55,596 nt of DNA from a virus. The notes under the pieces are model-generated. The model was not told where the DNA came from. It saw nothing but the letters and a program-made list of their open reading frames with translations, and made no database searches. This document shows, piece after piece, positions 42,112-49,174 of this stretch. Position numbers and translations under genes: made by a program. Numbering within the stretch: the stretch's first letter is position 1; every line of letters begins with the position of its first letter. Where the stretch lies: positions 1 to 55,596 of the IMG/VR virus record IMGVR_UViG_3300046011_007628. One strand, given 5' to 3'.

Positions 42112-42647
42112 TATATTCTATAATTATTATATAGGGCTACTCGGTTTATATCACTTAGGACACCATATCTGTCCTTAATGGTCTCTTTCAGTTCACGCGC
42201 ACCCAGGCCCTCGTTAAGGCCTTCACTCATGAACTGGGCAAACGTGTCGTTCGACTCATCCACTTCATCCTGCTTCGTGCCCGACAACCCACACCATTCA
42301 GCCTCACTCACCTCAGATATAAACATGCCCGTGGAAAATCCCTTCAAGCTATATCTCCTAACAAATTGATCTGCATTGCACCATATGAATATGTTCTCTT
42401 TACCTTGAAGATAATAAACCTCATCTGGGCCTATAATTACTCCAGGCGAGGGGAACTGACCCACACTAAACAGGCCCCCTGGGTACCCATGCCCCATCAT
42501 AATGATTCGATCGTGTGCTTGGATCAGCTCATGTAGCTCTTTCCGGGTCGTACCCCCAGTAATCACTATCTTATCTGGGATCCCAGCGTAGATAGGCTTC
42601 AGGAAATCCGTCGACCTATCTTTAGGGTGTATTATTAATGTTTTCAT
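42099..42647 (-). CDS. Possible caspase-fold protein (His/Cys pair)
   Basis: A 182-residue protein. RIIMMGHGYPGGLFSVGQ gives His53 in a GHG turn, and NIFIWCNADQFV gives Cys90 at the end of a hydrophobic strand. This order and spacing are those of caspase-like (CHAT or C80 type) peptidases. The rest holds GMFISEVSEAEWCGLSG. Related proteins occur in Bacteroidota genomes as hypotheticals. The middle is much richer in G+C than the ends, unlike its neighbours. Activity is inference. Confidence 0.72.
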   Translation of the reverse strand: MKTLIIHPKDRSTDFLKPIYAGIPDKIVITGGTTRKELHELIQAHDRIIMMGHGYPGGLFSVGQFPSPGVIIGPDEVYYLQGKENIFIWCNADQFVRRYSLKGFSTGMFISEVSEAEWCGLSGTKQDEVDESNDTFAQFMSEGLNEGLGARELKETIKDRYGVLSDINRVALYNNYRIYLFD

Positions 42648-42829
42648 TATTCTATTATTTCGTATTCGTCTATACCGTCAATTATATTTAAACCTCTACC
42701 ATTATCCCATTTTACCTCAAGGATGTTTTGGCCCTGTACCACGTTTTCTTTAATAACGGTTCCTAATGTTCCTGGTTCTACTGGATCAAAATCATCCATT
42801 TTGATTAGTTTTATTCTTTTTGGTATCAT
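42647..42829 (-). CDS. DUF4314-like small protein
   Basis: 60 residues from the ATG at 42829 (the longer frame reads the promoter). IKLIKMDDFDPVEPGTLGTV and VKWDNGRGLNIIDGIDEYEI match the DUF4314 layout, a small beta barrel common on phages and plasmids. Its stop touches the next start. Confidence 0.74.
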   Translation of the reverse strand: MIPKRIKLIKMDDFDPVEPGTLGTVIKENVVQGQNILEVKWDNGRGLNIIDGIDEYEIIE

Positions 42830-42835
42830 AATATT

Positions 42836-42868
42836 GTGAACATACAAAAAGGGATCTGGTTATCCAAA
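42836..42868 (-). promoter_or_regulatory. Promoter, overlaps a terminator
   Basis: Minus strand: TTTGG, 19 bases, TATGTTCAC. TTTGG lies in the hairpin of the terminator at 42846-42872, and the T-run is in the spacer. Confidence 0.72.
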
Positions 42869-42872
42869 TCCC
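42846..42872 (-). terminator. Terminator fused to promoter
   Basis: Minus strand: GGGATTTGG, ATAA loop, CCAGATCCC, then TTTTTG. Ends gene 42915-43013. Confidence 0.8.
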
Positions 42873-42914
42873 TCTTTAAGCCTGTCGCCAATCTTCTATT
42901 GCTAGAAAATATCT

Positions 42915-43013
42915 TTAAAATATTAATGTTGCTAAAATATAAATTATTGAACCTAACATAGTGCAGAATAAACCTGCTTCAATTCCTTTTAATATTATTC
43001 TTTTTATATTCAT
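42915..43013 (-). CDS. Very small membrane peptide
   Basis: 32 residues: MNIKRIILKGIEAGLFCTML then SIIYILATLIF. One or two membrane passes. It starts 3 bases after the -7 box and has a promoter and terminator of its own, which supports expression. Confidence 0.48.
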   Translation of the reverse strand: MNIKRIILKGIEAGLFCTMLGSIIYILATLIF

Positions 43014-43016
43014 AAT

Positions 43017-43049
43017 GTGAATATACAATGTTAGTTTTATTTCTCCAAA
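43017..43049 (-). promoter_or_regulatory. Promoter
   Basis: Minus strand: TTTGG, 19 bases, TATATTCAC. The TTTGG lies inside the last codons of gene 43037-43189. Confidence 0.7.
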
Positions 43050-43189
43050 TCTATTCTTTTATCTCCAAAAGCACTTAATCCTGCATTCCAATTAATAATA
43101 TAATGTATACATTTACCTCCACGACCTAACCAAAATATTCTTTGTTCTTTGTTAAAGTTGTTTGTTTTGTTGTTGTTATTATTATTCAT
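43037..43189 (-). CDS. Small Asn-rich protein
   Basis: 50 residues: an Asn/Lys run then EQRIFWLGRGGKCIHYIINW and a charged tail. No family known. It starts 3 bases after the -7 box, and its 3' end contains the -33 box of the next promoter. Confidence 0.52.
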   Translation of the reverse strand: MNNNNNNKTNNFNKEQRIFWLGRGGKCIHYIINWNAGLSAFGDKRIDLEK

Positions 43190-43192
43190 AAT

Positions 43193-43225
43193 GTGAACAT
43201 ACAATTTTTATTTTGTTCCTCCAAA
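43193..43225 (-). promoter_or_regulatory. Promoter
   Basis: Minus strand: TTTGG, 19 bases, TATGTTCAC. The TTTGG is read as part of the end of gene 43208-43429. Confidence 0.7.
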
Positions 43226-43429
43226 AGGATTTAAATGTATTACATTTTCACCTACAATCATAACTTTATCTTTAACTCCATTATCATATCTAATGGTAAT
43301 AGTATTATCATCTTCCTCAATTATAAATGCCCCATTAACTTGTTCTTCAGCTTCTTCTAATTCATATTCATTACATAACCAATCAATTATTTGTTGATAT
43401 TCTTTATCTTTTTTATTTATTATTTTCAT
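43208..43429 (-). CDS. Small protein of unknown function
   Basis: 73 residues from the ATG at 43429: MKIINKKDKEYQQIIDWLCN, an acidic helix and then a beta hairpin (TITIRYDNGVKDKVMIVG). The upstream ATG is the promoter read as protein. No family known. Confidence 0.65.
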   Translation of the reverse strand: MKIINKKDKEYQQIIDWLCNEYELEEAEEQVNGAFIIEEDDNTITIRYDNGVKDKVMIVGENVIHLNPFGGTK

Positions 43430-43432
43430 ACT

Positions 43433-43464
43433 GTGAACATACAAAAAGAGAGTTATATTTCAAA
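43433..43464 (-). promoter_or_regulatory. Promoter, overlaps a terminator
   Basis: Minus strand: TTTG, 19 bases, TATGTTCAC; one base shorter than the others. TTTG lies in the loop side of the hairpin at 43443-43470. Confidence 0.62.
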
Positions 43465-43470
43465 CTCTCT
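43443..43470 (-). terminator. Terminator fused to promoter
   Basis: Minus strand: AGAGAGTT, 8-base loop, AACTCTCT, then TTTTG. Ends gene 43484-43675. Confidence 0.8.
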
Positions 43471-43483
43471 CCTTAATTGTTTT

Positions 43484-43675
43484 TTAAAACATTCCTCCGT
43501 CAATTACAAAACATTTTCTTTCTTCTTCATCATCTTCAAAATACACCTTTTCTACTCCACAACTGTCAATTTCATTATTATAAGTCCAATCTGTAGGATC
43601 TGTACCTCTAATGATTACTTCAACACTTTTGTCTTTAACTTTGTTTAGTCTGTTAATTAATTCTTGTACTGTCAT
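43484..43675 (-). CDS. Small protein of unknown function
   Basis: 63 residues from the ATG at 43675: MTVQELINRLNKVKDKSVEV, then IIRGTDPTDWTYNNEID and an acidic end. Proteins opening with this helix are frequent in gut and marine phages, but no function is known. Confidence 0.66.
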   Translation of the reverse strand: MTVQELINRLNKVKDKSVEVIIRGTDPTDWTYNNEIDSCGVEKVYFEDDEEERKCFVIDGGMF

Positions 43676-43696
43676 ATTATTATTTATTATTATACT

Positions 43697-43729
43697 GTGA
43701 ACATACAAAAAGAGACTTAGTTACCCAAG
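43697..43729 (-). promoter_or_regulatory. Promoter, overlaps a terminator
   Basis: Minus strand: CTTGG, 19 bases, TATGTTCAC. The CTTGG is in the hairpin at 43707-43734. Confidence 0.7.
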
Positions 43730-43734
43730 TCTCT
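43707..43734 (-). terminator. Terminator fused to promoter
   Basis: Minus strand: AGAGACTT, GGGTAACT loop, AAGTCTCT, then TTTTG. Ends gene 43757-44038. Confidence 0.82.
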
Positions 43735-43756
43735 TCTTTAAAACATAATAACCCAA

Positions 43757-44038
43757 TTACCAATTTTCTACTAATTCACCTTCTTCAAAAGTGTATATTT
43801 GTTTTTCTGATTTAATTTCTGTTACAGTCTGAGAATTAATCATTCTATAACCTTCACTTTTTAAATCATAAACAGGTATTAAACCTTTTTCAATAGGATC
43901 ATAAGCTAACTCTCCACCTTTAAGGTGTTTTGTTACTTTTCTTCTACCATTCAACACTCTTACTGTACCATCTTTCTTAATAAATGTAACTGTGAAGATT
44001 TTATCTCCTAACAATTCGATTACGTTTTCTACTTTCAT
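43757..44038 (-). CDS. WYL_2/DUF2693-like Sm-fold protein
   Basis: 93 residues from the ATG at 44038: MKVENVIELLGDKIFTVTFI, KKDGTVRVLNGRRKVTKHLK and GLIPVYDLKSEGYRMIN. This is the layout of the WYL_2 (DUF2693) Sm/SH3-like barrel found in many phages. Role unknown; RNA or protein binding is suspected for the fold. Confidence 0.75.
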   Translation of the reverse strand: MKVENVIELLGDKIFTVTFIKKDGTVRVLNGRRKVTKHLKGGELAYDPIEKGLIPVYDLKSEGYRMINSQTVTEIKSEKQIYTFEEGELVENW

Positions 44039-44056
44039 ATTAATTATTATTATGAT

Positions 44057-44089
44057 GTAAACATACAAAAAGGGATTCAGTTACCCAAA
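44057..44089 (-). promoter_or_regulatory. Promoter, overlaps a terminator
   Basis: Minus strand: TTTGG, 19 bases, TATGTTTAC. TTTGG is in the hairpin at 44067-44094. Confidence 0.72.
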
Positions 44090-44094
44090 TCCCT
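44067..44094 (-). terminator. Terminator fused to promoter
   Basis: Minus strand: AGGGATT, 10-base loop, AATCCCT, then TTTTG. Ends gene 44115-44393. Confidence 0.78.
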
Positions 44095-44114
44095 CTTCAT
44101 AATAATAATAAAAC

Positions 44115-44393
44115 TTATCTTTTATTTTCGTAAACGAATCTAATACCTTTTCTACTTGATCTCATATCAGCTGTACCTGTAGAATAATCTTGTTTTACCA
44201 TTTTGAAACCTTTTCGAGCCATACTTCGTTTAACACTAATTACGTTTTTACCATACAATCTTAAGTCATTAAACTTAACACTTGTACCTTCTTTAACTTG
44301 ACTAATTTTAAAGTTAAGTTCTTTGTTTGTTACATTTAACATTGATTCAGTTAATGCAATTACTACTGGGTTTGTTTTTGAATTTAATTTCAT
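44115..44393 (-). CDS. Small basic protein of unknown function
   Basis: 92 residues: MKLNSKTNPVVIALTESMLN, then FKISQVKEGTSVKFND and VKRSMARKGFKMVKQDYS. It is basic, mixed alpha/beta, and may bind nucleic acid. It has a private promoter and terminator. Confidence 0.66.
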   Translation of the reverse strand: MKLNSKTNPVVIALTESMLNVTNKELNFKISQVKEGTSVKFNDLRLYGKNVISVKRSMARKGFKMVKQDYSTGTADMRSSRKGIRFVYENKR

Positions 44394-44410
44394 TGTTATT
44401 TTATTATGCT

Positions 44411-44443
44411 GTAAACATACAATTTTATTCTTCAGTATCCAAA
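44411..44443 (-). promoter_or_regulatory. Promoter
   Basis: Minus strand: TTTGG, 19 bases, TATGTTTAC, 18 bases before the ATG at 44393. TTTGG is inside the end of the ATPase gene. Confidence 0.7.
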
Positions 44444-45300
44444 TCTTCTTCTACAGGTGTTTTTGTATCATCTTCTTTAACGTCTAATATTTGTCTATAA
44501 ATGATCTTATTAGCGTCTAGTTCATAGGGCAATCTAACCCCAACTTGTCCGTTTCTGTTCTTATTGAACTCCATGTAGCTACCACCTCCGGCTCTTGTCC
44601 CTTCTCTCCTCATCTCCATGAACGCGTCTACTAGATGTTTCAGGGCATTAGACCCTACGAACACACCTCCCTTTGTCACCTGCTGTATCAAAAGAAATGA
44701 CGTGAACTTATTATCATCGTTCTCACCCTTATTATTCTGCTGGCACACGTCTACGAGCCAAGACTCAGCAGTCTTCCTGTCCCACCCATTATCATCTCGC
44801 ACGCCGCCTATAATTTCGGCTATACTATCTATAAGCACCAGATCCCAACCCATGTTAAGAGACTGTTCAATGACATCCTTAGTATTGTAGTTAATATAAT
44901 CAGACACGAACAATGTTTTTAGTATCTGGAATTGAGGGAACCTTTGTGAGTACTTGAACATCTGCTTCTTGCCCATCTCACCTGATATGAATAGACACTT
45001 GCGCCCCGCGGTCTGGATCCCTGCCAGATAGTCTAGCAGAATAGTGGTCTTCCCTACCCCGGGATCCCCAATACACATAATGTTCGTGGCACACGGTATC
45101 CCACCTTCATGAGACATCAACTGGTCCATTCTCATTCCAGATGTCATTGTCTCCATCATTCGGGGATCAATCTCTAGATTACCTAGCTTGTCAATGCCTG
45201 TGAAATCAATAATAGAAGGAACAGGCATTACGTTCTGAATTTTTGGTCTACCACGACCTCTTTTGGTTTGTGCCTTGTCAAAATATAGATAATTACTCAT
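44425..45300 (-). CDS. RadA/RecA-like ATPase with AT-hook
   Basis: A 291-residue RecA-fold protein from the ATG at 45300. Residues 13-20 (KRGRGRPK) form an AT-hook. Walker A is GDPGVGKTT (78-86) and Walker B is DLVLIDSIAEI near 140-150; EMRREGTRAG follows as in RadA/Sms-type proteins. It probably binds ATP and DNA in repair, recombination or helicase loading. The coding body is about half G+C, far above the surrounding sequence, while both ends are AT-rich. Confidence 0.82.
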   Translation of the reverse strand: MSNYLYFDKAQTKRGRGRPKIQNVMPVPSIIDFTGIDKLGNLEIDPRMMETMTSGMRMDQLMSHEGGIPCATNIMCIGDPGVGKTTILLDYLAGIQTAGRKCLFISGEMGKKQMFKYSQRFPQFQILKTLFVSDYINYNTKDVIEQSLNMGWDLVLIDSIAEIIGGVRDDNGWDRKTAESWLVDVCQQNNKGENDDNKFTSFLLIQQVTKGGVFVGSNALKHLVDAFMEMRREGTRAGGGSYMEFNKNRNGQVGVRLPYELDANKIIYRQILDVKEDDTKTPVEEDLDTEE

Positions 45301-45303
45301 TCT

Positions 45304-45336
45304 GTAAACATACAAAAGGGGATCTAGTTACCCAAA
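45304..45336 (-). promoter_or_regulatory. Promoter, overlaps a terminator
   Basis: Minus strand: TTTGG, 19 bases, TATGTTTAC. TTTGG is in the hairpin at 45314-45341. Confidence 0.72.
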
Positions 45337-45341
45337 TCCCC
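45314..45341 (-). terminator. Terminator fused to promoter
   Basis: Minus strand: GGGGAT, 12-base loop, ATCCCC, then TTTTG. Ends gene 45358-46161. Confidence 0.8.
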
Positions 45342-45357
45342 TATCATAGTTATTTCT

Positions 45358-46161
45358 TTAAGCCGCGTATGACAATGCTAAATCATATAATTTTTCATTA
45401 ACGGCGATATCCTGTTTAAAGTTCTTTATCCGTCTAGCCTTGCGGGTCTTATCCCCATAAGTGTAGCTGAACATTCCGCCCACCAATTTCTCCTGAACCA
45501 CGTTAAACACGCTCCACAGATCTGATCCCCTATCCTCTGCTCTGGTCGGCTCTAGCAGTTGCGCTAGGTCCACTTCAATGTTCTCTAATTCATCGGCTGT
45601 AAATCTGGTTGCTAGTGCCCTCTGGGCAAACTCTAGCATCTGCTCCTGTCCCAATTCCACGGCACGGAACTTGTTAAGTGACTCAATTGTCAACGGTAAG
45701 CGCTCAATCATAGCCCTGATCGTGATCTGGAGCTCCTCAAATGAATACCCGTAGTGCCTGATTTTCATGCTCTCGAATTCCGTAGTGGAGATCACTAGCC
45801 CATTCTCACATATTATTCTAAATAGGCCAGCGGTAAAAGTAAACGCGTTCTTCCCGTCGTGAGAATTTGTTAAAAGGATCTGTGGGAACACATCGTCCCC
45901 ATCTTCAGCCGAGATCATTAGGTCCGGATTTCTAAACACCACTAGGTGCTTCTGGAATCCTACCCCTTTCCTAGCCTTAACCTCCTTAGCATCCACGACA
46001 CCCCACCCCAAGAGCTCCATATCAGAGATGATCCTATCAGTTTGGATGTGAGCGTAGCGTTCACTTGTTTCTGGAGACCCTTGGGTAGTGAATATTGACG
46101 GGGCCTTGGCTCGCACCTGAGCCCCTGTCAAAAATGTTTCTGAATTGATATTTAATGGCAT
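45358..46161 (-). CDS. DUF932-like phage/plasmid protein
   Basis: A 267-residue protein matching the DUF932 layout: SERYAHIQTDRIISDMELLG, FQKHLVVFRNPDL, then LLTNSHDGKNAFTFTAGLFR and IICENGLVIS. The family is common on phages and plasmids; its function is not settled. As with the ATPase next to it, the coding body is G+C-rich. It begins 2 bases after gene 46164-46598. Confidence 0.82.
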   Translation of the reverse strand: MPLNINSETFLTGAQVRAKAPSIFTTQGSPETSERYAHIQTDRIISDMELLGWGVVDAKEVKARKGVGFQKHLVVFRNPDLMISAEDGDDVFPQILLTNSHDGKNAFTFTAGLFRIICENGLVISTTEFESMKIRHYGYSFEELQITIRAMIERLPLTIESLNKFRAVELGQEQMLEFAQRALATRFTADELENIEVDLAQLLEPTRAEDRGSDLWSVFNVVQEKLVGGMFSYTYGDKTRKARRIKNFKQDIAVNEKLYDLALSYAA

Positions 46162-46163
46162 AA

Positions 46164-46598
46164 TTATTTACTAAATTTCTTTACCAAATCCCCTATCAAA
46201 GAATCTAAGTTATCTAATTTCAAGCCACTCAATATAATATGATTTCTAATTTGGGTCTTAACATCATAATCTAGTGATTGAACACTATAAAATTGTTCAC
46301 CAATATCATAATCATGATCATGTACTCTTTCAAAATCCCATTTATTCACATATAACCCTTTTTCCTTAGCAAATCCTAAGTGTTTATCCTGAATTTGGGA
46401 TTTGAGTTCATCATATTTTTCTCTTAACCCATCTATTTCTTTTTCTAGAGTTATTAAGTGAATCTTATCAGCTTTAGCTAATTTCTCCATCTTAACCACG
46501 TCAGAATCACTTGTCAAATCTTTCTTGTTGTTCTCAATTTCTGAAACTACTTGTCCCAAAATTGCATCAATTTCGTACTGTGTTAATCTTTTTGCCAT
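46164..46598 (-). CDS. Coiled-coil protein of unknown function
   Basis: A 144-residue protein. Residues 1-85 are helical and coiled (LEKEIDGLREKYDELKSQIQ). Residues 90-144 hold FERVHDHDYDIGEQFYSVQS and a helical end. It heads an operon with the DUF932 gene, 18 bases after a promoter. Confidence 0.7.
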   Translation of the reverse strand: MAKRLTQYEIDAILGQVVSEIENNKKDLTSDSDVVKMEKLAKADKIHLITLEKEIDGLREKYDELKSQIQDKHLGFAKEKGLYVNKWDFERVHDHDYDIGEQFYSVQSLDYDVKTQIRNHIILSGLKLDNLDSLIGDLVKKFSK

Positions 46599-46616
46599 AT
46601 TATTTATTTATTTGAT

Positions 46617-46649
46617 GTAAACATACGAAAGGTTTCCTACATTGCCAAA
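46617..46649 (-). promoter_or_regulatory. Promoter
   Basis: Minus strand: TTTGG, 19 bases, TATGTTTAC, 18 bases before the ATG at 46598. The noncoding repeat region begins just upstream. Confidence 0.72.
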
Positions 46650-47220
46650 ATTCCTTATCAGACTTTTAAAATCTTCCGCGGGTAAAATTCCTCCCCTCTC
46701 GCGATCCTCACCGCTCTTTGCGGGGCCGGCATCCCCTTCCGCCCGTAAAATTCCCCTTATCAAAAAAACTTGTCAAAGAACTTATAAAGCTATCAATCTA
46801 TTGATAGATTGTTATTCAATTTTTCCAAAATCACAAAAAAACGCGCTAAATTCCATATCAAAAGGGCCCTATTAAAGCAATCCCTCAATGGATTGATGGT
46901 TTTTAAATCTTCATCATGTAAAATTCCTTTTATCAAAGGGCCCTATCAAAGAGATGCGCGTTTTTGCGATTTGTTGTATATACTTTTAGTAGTAGTAAAA
47001 TGGGACGGGGCGATGACGTGGGTGGTTATATCCCTTAACCCACCACACCACATATCCATTTTCATGTTAGTCACATATCAATTTTCCTTATCAATTTCCA
47101 TATCCCCTTTCATATCAGTTTGTCACACGTTACTATTATTTATAGTTGTATTAACCGTAATAGAATCCTTATCATATCCCTTATCAGAGACCTTATCAGA
47201 CGTTGTTATATACCGTTATT
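46650..47220. repeat. Noncoding region with AAATTCC/TATCA repeats
   Basis: About 570 bases without a believable gene. GTAAAATTCC occurs three times (near 46682, 46745 and 46918), and AAATTCC is followed within a few bases by TATCA at four places. TATCAAAGGGCCC occurs twice (near 46855 and 46931). Further CTTATCA or CATATCA copies lie at 47075-47200. A G+C-rich core sits at 46690-46745. Candidate origin or regulator binding array. Confidence 0.6.
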
Positions 47221-47466
47221 TTAACTATTAAACGGATGATATTTAGGGTATTGTGTTTTTAATTTAAATTGCTCTATTCGTTCTTGTGCTTGTTCCATTG
47301 TTGATAATGGATTTCCCCAATCCTCACACTCATAATCCTCTACTTCCTCTAATTCATTAGTTATAGAATACCAATCCAAATCAATGAAACGTACTACCGT
47401 TGCTAATTGTCTTGTTTGAGCATAGTATTTGTTATCGTCCGTTTGTTTTATTCTATATTGTCTCAT
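47221..47466 (-). CDS. Small protein of unknown function
   Basis: 81 residues: MRQYRIKQTDDNKYYAQTRQ, an acidic centre (ITNELEEVEDYECEDWG) and a helix EQAQERIEQFKL. Small phage proteins of this layout are common. It ends exactly at the repeat region. Confidence 0.66.
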   Translation of the reverse strand: MRQYRIKQTDDNKYYAQTRQLATVVRFIDLDWYSITNELEEVEDYECEDWGNPLSTMEQAQERIEQFKLKTQYPKYHPFNS

Positions 47467-47488
47467 TTATGTTTCTGAATTATATTAT

Positions 47489-47668
47489 TTATTTTTCTCC
47501 TGTGTATTTTTCTACTACAATGTTTGGTAATATTATAAGCCATATTAATGCTAATATCACTCTTCCTGCTTTGCTCCATTCTCCTATATTTAATGTTCCT
47601 GCACATACACTCCCAAACAAGTACATTATAATTGTTACTACTGTTATTCCTATTAGTTGATGTTTCAT
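47489..47668 (-). CDS. Small membrane protein
   Basis: 59 residues with two hydrophobic segments (LIGITVVTIIMYLFG and VILALIWLIILPNIV). It begins 12 bases after the -7 box. No family known. Confidence 0.56.
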   Translation of the reverse strand: MKHQLIGITVVTIIMYLFGSVCAGTLNIGEWSKAGRVILALIWLIILPNIVVEKYTGEK

Positions 47669-47680
47669 TTTTATTATGCT

Positions 47681-47713
47681 GTGAATATACGAAATTGATT
47701 TTAATTAGCCAAA
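47681..47713 (-). promoter_or_regulatory. Promoter
   Basis: Minus strand: TTTGG, 19 bases, TATATTCAC. TTTGG is inside the last codons of gene 47701-48117. Confidence 0.72.
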
Positions 47714-48117
47714 TCAACATTTTCTTCAATGTAAGTAATTATTTCATCAACTATAGGATCTTTACTATGTAATTTATCTCCTGTAACTGAGTCAGATACG
47801 ATATAATCAATATCACTATCATTATAATATCTAATTTCAACACTATATTTTATTTCTTTATATGTTAAATAAATATTAACTGTAGTAAATGAAACTATAT
47901 TATGTACTTTTGTTTCATTTATTAACTCCAATTCCTCTTTTTCTCTAATCAATTCATTTACAACATCAATATCTGCTTTCATAACCAATTGTCTTAACAT
48001 TTGATCTTCCATCCCTAAATCTCTAATCAATGTTTCTAATTCTTCACCATTAATATTATAATCTGTTAATGCCATTACAACTAATTTAATTGGACTTAAT
48101 ACTTTATTTTCTTTCAT
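47701..48117 (-). CDS. Two-part protein sharing a C-terminal domain
   Basis: A 138-residue protein. The first half is helical (LETLIRDLGMEDQMLRQLVM). The second half (VNIYLTYKEIKYSVEIRYYN, then IVDEIITYIEENV) aligns by eye with the whole of gene 51085-51327, so these are paralogous domains. Function unknown. Confidence 0.7.
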   Translation of the reverse strand: MKENKVLSPIKLVVMALTDYNINGEELETLIRDLGMEDQMLRQLVMKADIDVVNELIREKEELELINETKVHNIVSFTTVNIYLTYKEIKYSVEIRYYNDSDIDYIVSDSVTGDKLHSKDPIVDEIITYIEENVDLAN

Positions 48118-48136
48118 TATTATTTTTTATTATGCT

Positions 48137-48169
48137 GTGAATATACGATTTCTGTTTTGCTTCTCCAAA
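48137..48169 (-). promoter_or_regulatory. Promoter
   Basis: Minus strand: TTTGG, 19 bases, TATATTCAC, 19 bases before the ATG at 48117. Confidence 0.72.
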
Positions 48170-48176
48170 TCTGTTT

Positions 48177-48422
48177 TTAAGCTAAAATATCTCCAAAATT
48201 ATATCCATATGAATAATCTTCACCCATATCTGTTCTATATTTTACCTCTTCTCCATTTGGTTGTAATATATTTAATTCCTCTGCTATTTGTTTCCACAAT
48301 ATTCTATACTGATTTAGTTTTATACTTTCTGAATGGTTTTTTAAAGAGTAAGCATAACGATGAGCAGCGCTTTCTATTGTTCTTAGTCTTTTATATTCTT
48401 TTCTAGTTAATACTTTTATCAT
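48177..48422 (-). CDS. Small protein of unknown function
   Basis: 81 residues: MIKVLTRKEYKRLRTIESAA, then a Tyr-rich end (YRTDMGEDYSYGYNFG). Basic helical first half. No family known. Confidence 0.64.
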   Translation of the reverse strand: MIKVLTRKEYKRLRTIESAAHRYAYSLKNHSESIKLNQYRILWKQIAEELNILQPNGEEVKYRTDMGEDYSYGYNFGDILA

Positions 48423-48428
48423 TATGTT

Positions 48429-48461
48429 GTGAATATATGGTTTTAATTTTGCTTAGCCAAT
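48429..48461 (-). promoter_or_regulatory. Promoter
   Basis: Minus strand: ATTGG, 19 bases, TATATTCAC, 6 bases before the ATG at 48422. Confidence 0.65.
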
Positions 48462-48688
48462 TCCTCTTTTAATTGTTTTATTTCTTGATTTTTGGCTTCT
48501 AATTCATCTTCATATTTCACTTCAAAATATATTTTAAATATTTTCATTAATTCAACTGAACTATCACTACTTAATCTACCACTTTCATTAAATATAGTAC
48601 CCCAACGGTCATTTTGTTCTATTGTAACATGAGTACCAACTAATTTTCTAATTAATATTTCTTTTGCTAATTCTTCTTTTGTTGTCAT
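48443..48688 (-). CDS. Small protein with coiled-coil end
   Basis: 81 residues: a helix (TTKEELAKEILIRKLVG), a beta part (HVTIEQNDRWGTIFNESG) and a coiled coil (AKNQEIKQLKEELAKQN). It is one of five genes read from the promoter at 49556. No family known. Confidence 0.63.
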   Translation of the reverse strand: MTTKEELAKEILIRKLVGTHVTIEQNDRWGTIFNESGRLSSDSSVELMKIFKIYFEVKYEDELEAKNQEIKQLKEELAKQN

Positions 48689-48689
48689 A

Positions 48690-48932
48690 TTAAGTTATTG
48701 TCTTTAAAACAGTTTCCAAATTAAATTTATCCGCTAAACATTGAGCAAGTTTTATATAGTGTTGTCCAATTGCATGAAATAATTCGGCTTCCATTAACTT
48801 ATTTTTGTTAGGTATTTTTGCTAAATTATGTTTAATATTTCCTTCTATACATTTAATAGATTCTTCTAATTTATTTAACTGTTTATTAATTAAATCAATC
48901 ATTAATTCTTTTTGTCTATCTGTACAATTCAT
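48690..48932 (-). CDS. Small helical protein
   Basis: 80 residues, all helical: LMIDLINKQLNKLEESIKCI and LFHAIGQHYIKLAQCLADKF. It starts 6 bases after the previous stop and ends one base before the next gene, so it is operonic. No function known. Confidence 0.63.
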   Translation of the reverse strand: MNCTDRQKELMIDLINKQLNKLEESIKCIEGNIKHNLAKIPNKNKLMEAELFHAIGQHYIKLAQCLADKFNLETVLKTIT

Positions 48933-48938
48933 ATTAAA

Positions 48939-49172
48939 TTATTGTTTTGTTATTAAATAAGGTAAATGCCAAAAAGTATTATTACAAGCACACAATGTTA
49001 TAAATAAAGTTGACATTAATAATATTCCCATTATAAGATGTATTAGACCTAAAAATTCTGAGGTTTCATATGCTTTTATTAATTGTTTATTGGTTTCAAA
49101 TACTGACCTACCAATACTCCATATTATTAAAGTAGTTATCATAATTGATATTATAAAAAATATTATTTCCAT
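48939..49172 (-). CDS. Small membrane protein
   Basis: 77 residues with two hydrophobic segments (IIFFIISIMITTLIIWSI and LGLIHLIMGILLMSTLFITL). No family known. It lies in a tight operon. Confidence 0.62.
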   Translation of the reverse strand: MEIIFFIISIMITTLIIWSIGRSVFETNKQLIKAYETSEFLGLIHLIMGILLMSTLFITLCACNNTFWHLPYLITKQ

Positions 49173-49174
49173 GC

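Noticed and set aside
46642-47231. Two plus-strand frames across the repeat region
   Set aside because: No recognisable protein, and amino acid content follows the repeats; the DNA repeats explain the openness better.
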